DNA from: Tetracladium setigerum
Lineage: Eukaryota > Ascomycota > Leotiomycetes > Helotiales
Assembly (NCBI GenBank): GCA_031472005.1
Contig: PZJY01000003.1
Span: forward strand, 1,302,001 to 1,366,000
Direction: 5' to 3'
DNA length: 64,000 nucleotides
Shown: piece by piece, positions 11,909 to 21,999 of the stretch
Numbering within the stretch: position 1 is the stretch's first letter
Layout: each line of letters opens with the position of its first letter
The notes under the pieces: generated by a model
Seen by the model: the letters and a program-made list of their open reading frames with translations, nothing else
Databases searched by the model: none
Told to the model about the DNA's origin: nothing
Position numbers and translations under genes: made by a program

Positions 11909-12684
11909 TCAAGGTTCCTTAGTACTCGGCACTTCACCCTCCCTCCCCACGACCCTCGTAACAGCCAATCTAATCGCAACGGCCAAAGCCTTAAACGCAC
12001 TCTCCGCCCTATGATGATCATTATCGCCCCTCAAACAATCCACATGAAGTGTGATCTTCGCCGCCTGCGCGAAGCTCTGCATGCAATGGGGAATCATCTC
12101 GCAGCTCAAATCTCCAATCTTCTCGCGCTTGAGACCGAGATCAATGACGCTGAAAGGGCGGAAGGAGATGTCGACTACAGCCCGCGAGAGGGCTTCGTCG
12201 AGTGGGCAGTAGGCGGATCCGAAGCGTGCAATGCCGACGGGGGAGCCTAGAGCGGTATAGAAAGCGGTGCCGAGGGCAATGCAGACGTCTTCTGCTGTGT
12301 GGTGGTCGTCGACTTTTGGTTTTATCAGACAAATCAGCAATCATATCAAGGAAATCGGAAAAGTAGTAGATCTTAGTCGGGAGGTTGGTGGGGCGCGAAC
12401 GTACTGTGTAAATCCCCTTTACAGCTCAATGCCAAACTCCAGCCAGCATGTTTCGCTAGGGCGTGTAGCATATGATCCAAAAACCCAATACCAGAGTTTA
12501 TGGAGATGGTTTGGCTCTTAGAGGCTTGAGTGGCATGGCCGTTCTCCCCTCCAGCTAGTAATCTTGGATCCGTATCTGCAGGAAATTCGCCGCCATCGAG
12601 GTTGATTGCAAGGATGATCTTGGTTTCGTTTGTATCTCTCGCAAGAGCTGTCGAGCGAATGGGTAGGGAGGTGCTGGGTGCCAT
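11909..12684 (-). CDS. HIS3: Imidazoleglycerol-phosphate dehydratase
   Basis: Sixth step of histidine biosynthesis: dehydration of imidazoleglycerol phosphate to imidazoleacetol phosphate, in the cytosol. Two exons (12684-12405 and 12312-11909) flank a 92-base intron with donor GTACGT; 227 residues, the normal length of monofunctional fungal enzymes. The repeated metal-binding histidine motifs are all present: GFLDHMLHALAKHAGW in exon 1, IDDHHTAEDVCIALG across the splice site, and LRGDNDHHRAESAFKALA in exon 2. ARFGSAYCPLDEALSRAVVD is the substrate-contacting segment. The intron falls immediately before the first DDHH motif and splicing restores Ile, as in homologues. The ATG at 12684 (MAPSTSLPIRSTALARDTNETKI) is followed directly by the conserved start of the fold. 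Its start lies about 200 bases from the divergent small membrane-protein gene at 12890. No break was seen. Confidence 0.95.
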
Positions 12685-12889
12685 TTTTGACGTGCTGTGG
12701 TTGCTTCAATTGTTGCTTGAAAGAGACAATACAAGTGGTGGTGGTTTTTTTTGTTTGTTGCCGTTCGGGCGAACTTCGGAACGTGGGGAAGCTGCAAAAC
12801 TCATGACGTTTGGACCTGCAGCTACAGTCTGACTTGCACCTTTGGATAAACCACAACTTCCAAGAAACACATATAAAATATCTTCAGTT

Positions 12890-13397
12890 ATGCGCAGTAC
12901 TGGTGGTCTAAAGTCTGATGAGGCCAACGATGCTGCCTGGGAAGGTGGAAGAGGAGCTGTTATTGGAGCTGCAAAAGTGAGCCGATAAATCAATCGATCA
13001 ATCAGATATTTTGTATTGCACATATACTGATTTTGCTAGTGGGGTGCCTTTGCAGCAGTACTTGGAGGAGCTGGATATACTCTGTCCCCTATATACAGAG
13101 GATTGACCATCCAATTCAAAGTGTAAGCTTCTTTAATCATTGATAATAAGTCTTTTGCTGACATTTTGCTAGATTTATTCAAATGTCAGGTGAGTCTGAG
13201 CTCCTCCCGATAGACACGTTGAACACGACTAATTAACAACTTTAGGAATGATAATGGGAGCATGTCTTGAAGCGGATCACAGAATTCGAGAGTATGAAGC
13301 GAAGGTCAGAATGCAGAAACGTATGTTGCGAGACAAAGCAGCTTGGGAACGCTACGAGAAGGAATTCGAGCCATTATCAGAGTCAAAGCCCAGTTGA
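12890..13397 (+). CDS. Small membrane protein, possibly mitochondrial, with a 17-nt microexon
   Basis: Four exons (12890-12976, 13040-13122, 13173-13189, 13246-13397) encode 112 residues. All introns have good donors (GTGAGC, GTAAGC, GTGAGT) and TAG acceptors, and the phases agree. The N-terminal half has a glycine/alanine-rich hydrophobic hairpin (AVIGAAKWGAFAAVLGGAGYTLSP), then RGLTIQFKVFIQMSGMIMGACLEADHRIREYE and a charged helical C-terminus. The layout (short, two hydrophobic segments, an acidic residue after the second and a coiled tail) resembles small mitochondrial inner-membrane proteins related to the Rcf2/HIG1 group. That link is inference only, from general shape and not from a defined motif. 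The third exon is just 17 bases (FIQMS). The gene is divergent from HIS3 and convergent with RFC4. Confidence 0.7.
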
Positions 13398-13498
13398 AGC
13401 AAAAGAAACCGATCAGCAATGTATGAGTATGAGCTCTATACCCTAATATATTGTATTTGTACGCCATTTATCATCCCACCCAACGCCGTTTCATTCAT

Positions 13499-14664
13499 TC
13501 ATGCCTTCACAAAGACTTTCGGATCCATATTCAGCTTCGTCAATCGTGCAATACATCCACTCAACTGCAGTAGTGTCTGTACACCCTCCAGAATCTTCAT
13601 ATGCGTAAATCCAATCTCCTTTGTGAACTCCAGCTTGGAGTGCTCGCTCAATGTGGGTATCGTCTTTGTAACTCGGAACATCGTACTGATGATATCGTGA
13701 CTCGAGTATCCCAAATCCCACAACTCCTTCAACACCTCCAAAGCAGCATCGACCTTTCCTTCATAGCATGACTTCAGCATTGCTTGGACCTTGATAGGAT
13801 GCGGCGAATCGACAACCTTGAACACATTGTCTCCGCTGACGAACCCAAAACCTGCCCAAGTCGATTGTAAATTGTTGATAGCCTGTCTCATATCGCCTTC
13901 CGCACTGAACACCAACGCCGCAAGTCCATCTTCACTATATTCGACCTTCTCCGCCTCTATAATCTGCAGCAGCCTCTTGACGACTTGCTGATCCGTCAAT
14001 CTCGCATATCGCAGGATGGCGCAACGAGATTGTAAAGGCTCGATGATTTTATTCGACTGATTACACGCGAAAGCGAATCGAGTCGTCGCAGAGTAGATCT
14101 CCATCGTTCTTCGCAGTGCTTGTTGAGCGCCGGACGTCATGCTGTCTGCTTCGTCGAGGATGACTAGCTTTTGACGACCTTGGGGGAGGGTGACTTTCTT
14201 TTGTGCAAAGCCTTTGATTCGGTTCCGGACAACGTCGATACCTGCACTGCATCAGCTTGACCTCCGCATAAAGCATGGTGTTACATACCTCTCTCATCCG
14301 AAGCGTTCAACTCCAGAACAGCCTCTTTGTAAGAATCCCCTAAGAGCTGTCTCGCAAGGCAGAGCACAGAAGTCGTCTTTCCAATTCCAGGCATTCCAGA
14401 GATAATAACATGCGGCATATTTCCATCGCGCGCAATGATCTTCAGTCTTTCAATTGTCTCTGTGTTTCCTACAATATCGTCCAAGAAGACGGGGCGGTAT
14501 TTCTCAACCCTGGGGAGTGTCAGATAGATGTGAGGGGTTCGAGGAGGATGAGCTTACCATGGTAATTCGTAGTTGACAATACCATTGGCATTTGCTTTAA
14601 GTGCTTTTCTTGCTGCAGCTGTAGAAGACTCGCCCATTTCTTCTCCAATATTTGAGGCTGCCAT
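13499..14664 (-). CDS. RFC4: Replication factor C subunit 4 (clamp loader small subunit)
   Basis: AAA+ ATPase subunit of the RFC complex that loads the PCNA sliding clamp at primer-template junctions in the nucleus. There are three exons with introns at 14510-14557 and about 14240-14287; roughly 350 residues, normal for the family. RFC boxes in order: LPWVEKYRP split by the first intron, DDIVGNTETIERLK, Walker A in SGMPGIGKTTSVLCLA, LELNASDERGIDVVR, Walker B LVILDEADSMT, sensor 1 in FAFACNQSNKIIEPL, and the arginine-finger SRC motif LQSRCAILRYARL, then AEGDMRQAINNLQST. The gapless correspondence through the C-terminal collar (TKEIGFTHMKILEGVQTLLQLSG) identifies it as the yeast Rfc4/human RFC2 type. 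The start at 14664 gives a short non-conserved leader before the NYELPW-VEKYRP block. No frame break was found. Confidence 0.95.
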
Positions 14665-15018
14665 TTTGAGCTGTTGTGGACGATTGAATTTTGCGATGGG
14701 TGGAAGTCGCGTCGGTAAGGACAAAATCGTGGACGACGCGCTCCCGGAAAATCGCTCTACGCGGGTATTGTCACGTGATCTATGATACAACTCTTTCTTT
14801 TGTTCATCGTCAGAACATTTCAATTATTTGTTTTGGATGTGTGCTTTTGTGGGTTATTTTTTTCTCATTTTTATTATGATTGGACTTTTATGTCTTGTGT
14901 GGGTGACGTTTTGTCCCGTTCAACCACCAACTTCCTTTCTTGGACTACCTCCAAGAAAGATGTGAACACAACTTGATTTCAAGAACTCTCTTTCCCCTAC
15001 CTTTTTCTTCTTTTCGAA
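14665..15018. other. Divergent intergenic region, RFC4 / chitinase
   Basis: This is the upstream region shared by RFC4 (minus) and the GH18 gene (plus). It has T-rich tracts at 14800-14880 and no further gene. Confidence 0.45.
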
Positions 15019-16428
15019 ATGTATCTCAAAACATTTACATGCCTCTTAGCCATGGCCTCTTCAGCCAACGCACGATACTTAATGTATCTTACCGGGTACT
15101 CCTCCACTTCCCTCCTCTTGATACCATATACTAATAACTCCGGTCAGACAACACCCCATAGTCCCCTCGCCACCCTTAGTATCCCAGATCACGCATGTAG
15201 CATTGGCATTCATGCCCTCGACCCTCTTCAACTCACCCACCCCTCCCACTACCTTCCCCCTCTTCACCACCGTCCAAGAAGTCCGGGCTAAATTTGCCGA
15301 GGGTACCAAAATCATGGTGGCGATTGGTGGATGGGGTGATGAAGAGGGATTTGAAATTGCAGCGAGAAGTGTTGAGGCAATGGAGAGGTGGTGTGAGAAT
15401 GTTAAGAGGATGGTTGAGGTTACTGGTGCTGATGGTTTGTACTACTTCTCTTTTAATAAATCGTCACTGGACCTTATGAGAAATTCATGTCTAATTGAAA
15501 AACCTTCAGGAGTCGATATCGATTGGGAATATCCGGGGTACTTACTTATCCACCTCCTCCATTCTCCCTTCTCACGATGCTAACCTCACTCTCCCAGCGG
15601 CAATGGTGAATCCTACAAAATCCATCCCAACCCCACCAAAGCATGGCAAATCACCACCTACCCTACACTCCTCTCCACCCTCCGCCGTCACCTCCCACCA
15701 CCCCTCCTCATCTCCGCCGCTGTCCCCGGCCTCCCAGCGACATGCTCGCATTCACCTCCACCACGATCCCCTTAATCCTCCCCTCTCTCGACTTCATCAA
15801 CCTAATGACCTACGACCTCATGAACCGACGATCCAACAAAACCTCTCACCACACTGGCGTCACAGCATCCCTGCTCTCAATAGACACCTACGTCGAAGCC
15901 GGTGTGCCCGCTGAAAAGCTTAACTTGGGATTCGCATTTTATGTAAAATGGTTCAGGACACTTCCTGCTTCCGAGGGAGGATGTGATAGTAACCCCATAG
16001 GTTGTAAGACCGTTCTAATGGAAGATCCAAACACCGGAGCAGATCTCGGTCAAGCAGGCGCATTTTCTTACCATGATACTGTCCCAACTAACCTCGCAAC
16101 CTCATGGGGAAAGGCTCAAAAAGAGGGGAAATACGATGATGTGGATGGAGGACATTATTTCTGGGATCAGGAAGAGTCGATTTGGTGGTCGTGGGATACG
16201 GAGAGGGCTATTGAGATGAAGTTTCCCAAGATTGTGAGGGGAACTGGAGTCGGTGGGGTGTTTGCTTGGGGGTTGGGTGAGGATGGGGATGCGTGGAGGC
16301 ATTTGAAGGCGTTGAGTAGGGGGTTTGAGGGGTGGAAGGAAGGGAAGAGGGGTAGAGGGGGTAGGAGGTGTTTGGATGATGAAAGGTTGGAGGAGTTTTA
16401 TCAGGAGAGTGTGAAGGATGAGTTGTGA
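15019..16428 (+). CDS. Secreted GH18 chitinase with one frame break
   Basis: Glycoside hydrolase family 18 enzyme, expected to cleave beta-1,4-GlcNAc chains in chitin. A short signal peptide (MYLKTFTCLLAMASSANA) precedes RYLMYLTG. Introns are 15095-15149 (approx.), 15436-15510 and 15538-15598. Splicing gives ITHVALAFMPSTLFNS, the first GH18 motif (KIMVAIGGWGDEEGF) and the catalytic signature DGVDIDWEYPG, with all three Asp and the catalytic Glu present. Downstream are LDFINLMTYDLMN and GVGGVFAWGLGEDGD. The frame breaks between AAVPGLP (frame a) and DMLAFTSTTIPLIL (frame b), at the CCC at 15733-15735. One extra base there gives the natural reading through this strand. As written, the protein would end early and lack the C-terminal half of the barrel. 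It is either a true recent pseudogene or a consensus error; the intact catalytic sites and flanking frames favour the latter. Confidence 0.8.
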
Positions 16429-16945
16429 GTTTGGAGTAGGGTTCTAGGACTTGGATTCCGGGAAGTGTGTGTGCTTTGGTTGCATTGATAAATTAGAGTT
16501 GCGATGGAAGGATTTGGATCTTATGAAATTTATGTGTATGAGGAGAGTGTTATGGAAGAGGAGAAAAACACATCTGGAAGAGCTAGAGATTAACCGAATT
16601 ATGGAACGACTTTTGCTCAACCGATAAGAGGCATCACCAAGTCACCGAAGAACCATTTGGAAACAGTAGAGTGGAGGTGATCAATCTCAATTTTGGTTTT
16701 CTAAATACAAACGCTAATCTTTTTGAGGCTGAGGTAATGAGTGACATAATTCTTCCTCCCCGACTTTCGGTCAAAAATAACCGAGAGCTAAACCACCGCT
16801 TATCAAATATGCAGATCAAACATCAGACATTACAAAAGCTGCCCAAACAAAAAACTCCCATGACCCTCGCTATGCATCAAACAAACAGCCAATCCAATCA
16901 TCTAAATCCGCTCGCCAATGTACAAGCTCGTTCGGATCCTACCAC
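16429..16945. other. Convergent intergenic region
   Basis: These are the 3' flanks of the chitinase (plus) and the cupin gene (minus). Nothing else is supported. Confidence 0.5.
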
Positions 16946-17725
16946 TTAAGAGGAGTGGGCAGGGTAAGAGGCAGCCTTGGGGTCGTTGTTGCCAGATGGA
17001 TCCTTGAGAGTGCCATCGGCGTTATAACACCTCTGCACACACTCCTTAACACCAAGCGCGATCGAAGCTGGGATAGAAGCCTTGAATTTATCCACATCCT
17101 GTCCACTGATAGCCTCTCCAAACGCGGCGGTCACAATATCACTGGAGAGAGCGAACAACTCCTCAGGGATCTGACCGGTTCCGAAATCCTCCGAGTTGAA
17201 TGAAGCAATGAAAGTGGCAGGCTTGCACTCTGGGTTATACTGTGTGTGCACGCTACCTTGGTAGAAGGGAGTCATCTCGAACTTGTTGACCTCGTTGCGG
17301 ATGGTGCGGCGCTTGCCGTCGGCGTTGACACCATTCTCGGGGAGCATCTCAACGATGACTTTGCCGTCGATGACAATTTGGAGCTCGGTGGCGCGAGGGT
17401 GGACGTGAGGAGTGTTGAAGCCGCAGGCGTCGAGGAAACCGACGGCCATGCCAGATCCGGTGCCTACGAGGGCTGGGAAGGTCTTGCGGTTGGCGGCGAC
17501 CACCTCTCCACCCTTTCCACCGGGCTTGATGTTGTCGACGAACTTGAAGACGAATTGGTCATTGTTGGGGAGGAGATTGAAGCGGTCGACAGCAGTGTCG
17601 GCGAGGGAGAGCTGGGCCGTGAGGGAGAGCGCTGGTGCTGCTGGAGTGGCTGGAGGAGCGCCTTGAGGGAGGGCAGAGGTGGTGAAGGCGAGGATAGAAG
17701 CGGCGATGAAAGCGTTGAAAAGCAT
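16946..17725 (-). CDS. Secreted spherulin/germin-like cupin
   Basis: Single-exon gene of 259 residues. A signal peptide (MLFNAFIAASILAFTTSALPQ) leads to an Ala/Pro-rich linker and then a bicupin-type beta-barrel domain. The first cupin metal motif is clear: GFNTPHVHPRATELQIVIDGKV, in which the two His and the Glu would bind a metal (usually Mn). The third His lies in YQGSVHTQYNPECKPA. The C-terminal part ends with a two-Cys segment (KECVQRCYNADG). Family knowledge: spherulin-1-like proteins are secreted, often stress- or development-induced, and some germins have oxalate oxidase or superoxide dismutase activity; activity cannot be assigned from sequence here. The start at 17725 is fixed by the signal peptide. 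A TATA-like element lies about 210 bases upstream. No introns and no break. Confidence 0.88.
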   Translation of the reverse strand: MLFNAFIAASILAFTTSALPQGAPPATPAAPALSLTAQLSLADTAVDRFNLLPNNDQFVFKFVDNIKPGGKGGEVVAANRKTFPALVGTGSGMAVGFLDACGFNTPHVHPRATELQIVIDGKVIVEMLPENGVNADGKRRTIRNEVNKFEMTPFYQGSVHTQYNPECKPATFIASFNSEDFGTGQIPEELFALSSDIVTAAFGEAISGQDVDKFKASIPASIALGVKECVQRCYNADGTLKDPSGNNDPKAASYPAHSS

Positions 17726-17933
17726 GATGATTGATTGATTAAAGATTGTTGGTTGGAGTTAGGGAAGTATTTGGTTGATCGAGAATAGATAATATCTGAA
17801 AGATTGAAGAGTTGAAGTGAAGAAGGAAATAGACCTAAAGAAAAAGACTAGGAAATTGGAAGGTGGTTGTTGGTTGTGTTGTGGGAATGCGGGATGAAGG
17901 AAGGAAATGAAATATACTCGACGGATCACGGTC

Positions 17934-17941
17934 ATTATATA
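17934..17941 (-). promoter_or_regulatory. TATA-like element upstream of cupin gene
   Basis: The minus strand reads TATATAAT about 210 bases upstream of the ATG at 17725. The position fits a promoter with a medium-length 5' UTR. Inference from sequence only. Confidence 0.4.
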
Positions 17942-18900
17942 GAAAGACATCAAGAATCAAGATGAGGGTCAGCGCTTGCTGACCGCCAGTATCTTGTTGA
18001 TGCTGACGATGATGGTGTGGTGTTGTTGGTGAGCAGAGCACCAGCACGAGAGAGAGAATGCGAGAGAAGAGGCGCGGTGCGATAAGCGCCGTTGGCGGCA
18101 ATCGCCAATGATGCTAATTCGGGCGCCCCAAAAGGGCTGAGCCGGGCGGGGGCATCACGGCTAGATGGGATTGGTTGATGTCAAAGTGTGTCCCAGCTGT
18201 GATTCGTTGTTGAGCCAACATGTCGCTTATTCATCCGGATTTTTGGAATTGTTTTCGGTTCACGAAACATCCGAAGCCGCCTCCCAGTTGTTCCCAACAC
18301 TGCCAAATTCTACCAAATTAATCCTGCCAACTCACAGGCTTCGAGAAGGGATGGATCCCGCCCGTTACCTGTCAGGGTGCAAAATAGAATGTTCGCTGCG
18401 GCCACGTGCATTTCCCAGGATGCGCAGTTGCAAACTTTTCTTCTCTTCTGTGCTTATTCTTACTTCCTTACCAATACTACTACTACTACAGTCTTTCTTC
18501 CAAATAATGAAAGATGACTTTACTGCTTGCTGATCTTTCCAAGCGGAGAGAGTGCGGATTCTGCTTCCACTCCCAAGAATCTAATCATATCATAAGCTCA
18601 TCAAGCAACAACAACATGCGGCTGGCCGAGTTCCACACACGGCATACCTGCGTCAGCTTACCAGGCGGGGTGAGATTTTAACCTTTTACAAAGCCATCCT
18701 CGATCACCATCGCATGCTGATTCATACACTCAATTTCCTTGCAAAGACAAAATTCCATTTCACATCCAATCACAAAGCGTCGCTGAGTTGCTCTTTTCAA
18801 ATTTATCTTCTACTCGAAATGCCAGAATTCTTACTGTACGACGCGAAAATGTAAGCAGAGCAGCATGGATCTCTTAAATCCCCGCTTAGGAGAAATGCTT

Positions 18901-18920
18901 ATCCTATCCTATCCTATCCT
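18901..18920. repeat. ATCCT pentanucleotide microsatellite, four copies
   Basis: Four perfect tandem copies of ATCCT, outside any gene. Confidence 0.9.
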
Positions 18921-21128
18921 TCTTCCTGTTATTTCCTACTTCGGGTATCTCTCGTTGGGCAGTCTCAGCCAGGTTCCTACTACCTACCGGACCTGCCTAG
19001 ACACCTAAGCTTGTAATCTTCTCATCTCACTCAATGAAAAGAAACCCACAAGCAAGTGTTGTAATCAAGAATGGTCTCTCATCTCTTCATCCACATTCAA
19101 TATTCCCTCTGGTCATTCCAAATAATAATATCCCAGCACCCTCCTTGCAAATTGCAAGAATAAGTGTCTTGCAAGATGGCGCGGCGTAGCGGAACATGAC
19201 ATATCCGCACTTCCTTCGAAAATAAACAAAACCCGCACCATAAGACACAATACATCAACACCCACACTATTTATATCCCAGTGGATTTACATCCCTAGTA
19301 AAAAAAAGCATTCAACCAATACCTAATCTCCAAAAGAAACACACATCAAGATCCCATGACCTAGACGTCGTCAAAACTGCTGTTCCATCATCATCCGACC
19401 GGCTATTCCCAATTCCCACGAGTGCCAGGATTGAGAGGGTATGGAGAGGGGGAAAGAGGAATCTATTTAGGTATATGTACATGGGGGTGTGTTTGTCATG
19501 ATTCTAGGTTTGAGTCGTCCTCTATGAGAGCACAAAGTCGGCGTCTCTCCTTGAAAAGATTATATAGCGTGATTACCCTCATAATATGTTAGAATGTATG
19601 ATCTGTTGATAACAGAAGTCAGGAATTGAGGTGTGATGGTATTCTATTGCTGTGATGACCAGGCTGCTAGATCGTAAAACGCTCTTGTACATAATTCAGA
19701 GCACGTGAAAGGGAGCTTAGTGACCGTGAATTCCAACATTCTCTAGTTCCCTAGCAAATCCGACATGCTTTCTCCTGCCCTCCTCCACTAAAATATGTAC
19801 TTTGTAACTTGGTGACTTGATGAGCTGTAAAATGAGTCGTAAAGAGCTCCGGGACTTTGGTGGCCGTGATCAAGTGTCGGTGACGGGTGACTTGCTTAGA
19901 CGTAGCCTCCAGTAAAAGAGGAGCTTGTAGCGAGTCGCAGAGGCTCTGATTTACTCAGACGTAGCCCCTAGAGTCAAAGGGTTGTATCGGTAATGATACG
20001 CTGAAGTGGGAGTTGATAAGCGAAAATCGGGAACGCCAAGAAACGTTATCCTTTCTAACTTATAATGAATTAGCTAATCACTTGTCGAATGCGTTTTCAT
20101 ATCTGAGAATAGTGTTGAGAGGAAGTACATCCTTAATTGAGTCACTTATTATTTCATAATATAATTGGTGGTTGTTTTGCCACATGTGTTTTATTACTCA
20201 GGTCAAGACCTTGCATGTGAGGATACTCGATCACCCCCTTTTCAAAACAACCCATCAACGAAATTGACATTTAAACCATGGAAAGAATTACATACAGCCG
20301 GAAGCCTTGTCAGTTAAGGTGAAATGACACTGTCAATTTCAATTATTTTGGTTTTGTCAAAGCGGGGTGACACTATTTGGATAGAGCAGCCAACAATATC
20401 ACTGCCCTCTCGCACGATGGACCTTCCTCTTTGTAAAGCCAAGGAAAGGTCCAGTACAAGACTCCTGCAAAGTTCTTTACGGAAAATCAAATTGCCGTGA
20501 TGTTCAAAGAGTGCAAGATCATCTTTGCTTCATGTATGGAGAGTATGGTGTTTCTCCGAAGTTGATAGACTGGTTGATGCTGCAGGAGCAGTAAAGGTGT
20601 AAGGAATACACTTGGTCCGCTGTTGCCTAGAGCTTGGCAACGATTAACCTTGATCAAATGCCGCAGTAACTGGCATGCGAAGTAATTGCAAAAGGCACAG
20701 CAGTGAAGAAGGCTTGCATGAGTGCATTTAGGCTTGAGAAGTGCATTGCATGGATCCAGGGGTCTAAAACCAACAACCTTAAATTCTGATATTCAACTCT
20801 ATACACTTCAACAAAATAAAGATCGCAGTACCCTAGTTTTATAACTAATTCCATGTTGAAAACACAGATTCATGTCGCAGAAAGCACAAATTGTGATTGA
20901 AACTCTGTCTTGGCGACCAACCCTACCCATGCACACAACGTAACCGCTGCACCATTGTGATCAGCTCTTTTTGCTTGTACTGTTGTGAACTCTAGGATCT
21001 ATTCCGCAAAATCAATTTGCCGTGGGAAAATGATCGGAGCAGAACTTCCTTTGAGTCTTACGATGTACATATTGTATTCTATTGGCGGATGGTTGAGAAA
21101 AATCGAATTTCGTTTCTCTTTGCAAATG

Positions 21129-21136
21129 TATATAAA
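21129..21136 (+). promoter_or_regulatory. TATA box upstream of Hce2 gene
   Basis: TATATAAA lies 106 bases before the ATG at 21242, a normal distance for a fungal TATA promoter. Strong TATA boxes are common in inducible genes. Confidence 0.5.
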
Positions 21137-21241
21137 GCCCATCGTTTCTCCCCTCGGAAAACGCTCAACACACTGATTATCTTCATCGCCTTCTTTATCT
21201 TTCAACTTCAAATCAAAGACTCCCAATCCACAACCACAGCC

Positions 21242-21999
21242 ATGCTTTTCTCTCTTAGCAACACGGCCCTTCTGGCACTCGCACTCGCACTCCAAACCGT
21301 CAGCGGCGCCGCGATCCCCGAAATCGAAGCAGCCCAAGTAGCAGGAAAGACCTTCACCAACGCCGAAGGAATCACGTACACCTACTCCTCCAAATTCAAG
21401 GAGACCACTCTTGCCAACGGAGCAAAAGTCACGACATACTACCCGGAAGCGTCTCCCAACCCGCTGAAACCGTCAAACGGGATCTGAGCAAGCGAGATGG
21501 ATGGAATGTGTGTGGTAACAGTACCTTCAACAACAAGTCTTCCCCGGGGTCGCCGTACGCAGGGGATTGCTGGAACGTGTATAACCAAGCTAGAGATCCC
21601 AATAACGATGATGTTTTCACCATTGGGGGCCCTTGTATGTAGTCTTAACTTGCTCTCCCACTTGCTCAAAATGCGAGGCGAGAAAGAAATCAGGCTAACT
21701 CTATACCTTCGCAGCATGGCATGTTCTCTTCAGGTCAGGTACTTGCCTATTTGCGGCATACGCCACGAACGCCCCTCCATTCGGAGTTGGTGTAGGGAAT
21801 GGGGATGTTGCAGATCTTACTCGAGACTCTATCAATCGATTCCAATGGTTCGATAAAATTGGTGCTGAGGGTCACATGAACTGCAAGGATGCGTAAGTAT
21901 TTCTCCATTTCAGGCGTCTCTAGAATTCTTCTCACAAGCTAACGTCTGTATAGTTTCAATCAGGACAAGAACATTGAATGGGCAATCTTCCATACATGA
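21242..21999 (+). CDS. Secreted Hce2-domain protein (Ecp2-like effector family), with one frame break
   Basis: Small secreted protein: signal peptide (MLFSLSNTALLALALALQ, cut near VSGAA), a short propeptide with two dibasic Kex2-type sites (VKRD and SKRD), and a mature domain with four cysteines in the contexts WNVCGN, GDCWNV, SGTCLF and MNCKD. That number and spacing is the Hce2 (homologue of Cladosporium Ecp2) pattern; related proteins act at the host interface, some as necrosis-associated effectors, others with unknown roles. Introns are at about 21635-21713 and 21894-21953, and the last exon ends IEWAIFHT. The frame shifts between the propeptide and the mature domain, at CCC 21442-21444, where one base appears to be missing. 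As written, the product would stop at 21485-21487 and lack the Cys domain. It is either a sequencing error or a disabled gene. Its expression may be inducible, given the strong TATA box. Confidence 0.75.

Larger units (their letters stand above)
17726..21241. other. 3.5 kb gene-poor divergent intergenic region
   Basis: This is the upstream region of both the secreted cupin (minus) and the Hce2 protein (plus). It contains a TATA element at 17934-17941 and another at 21129-21136, an ATCCT pentanucleotide repeat at 18901-18920, and an imperfect direct repeat around 19893 and 19955. Reading frames such as 18165-18533 are short with no recognisable protein. A short start at 18819 (MPEFLLYDAK) meets a GTAAGC donor-like site at once, but no acceptor exon can be supported. 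Confidence 0.4.

Noticed and set aside
18165..18533. 122-codon plus-strand frame
   Set aside because: No homology or secretion signal that makes sense; sits in a repeat-containing intergenic stretch.
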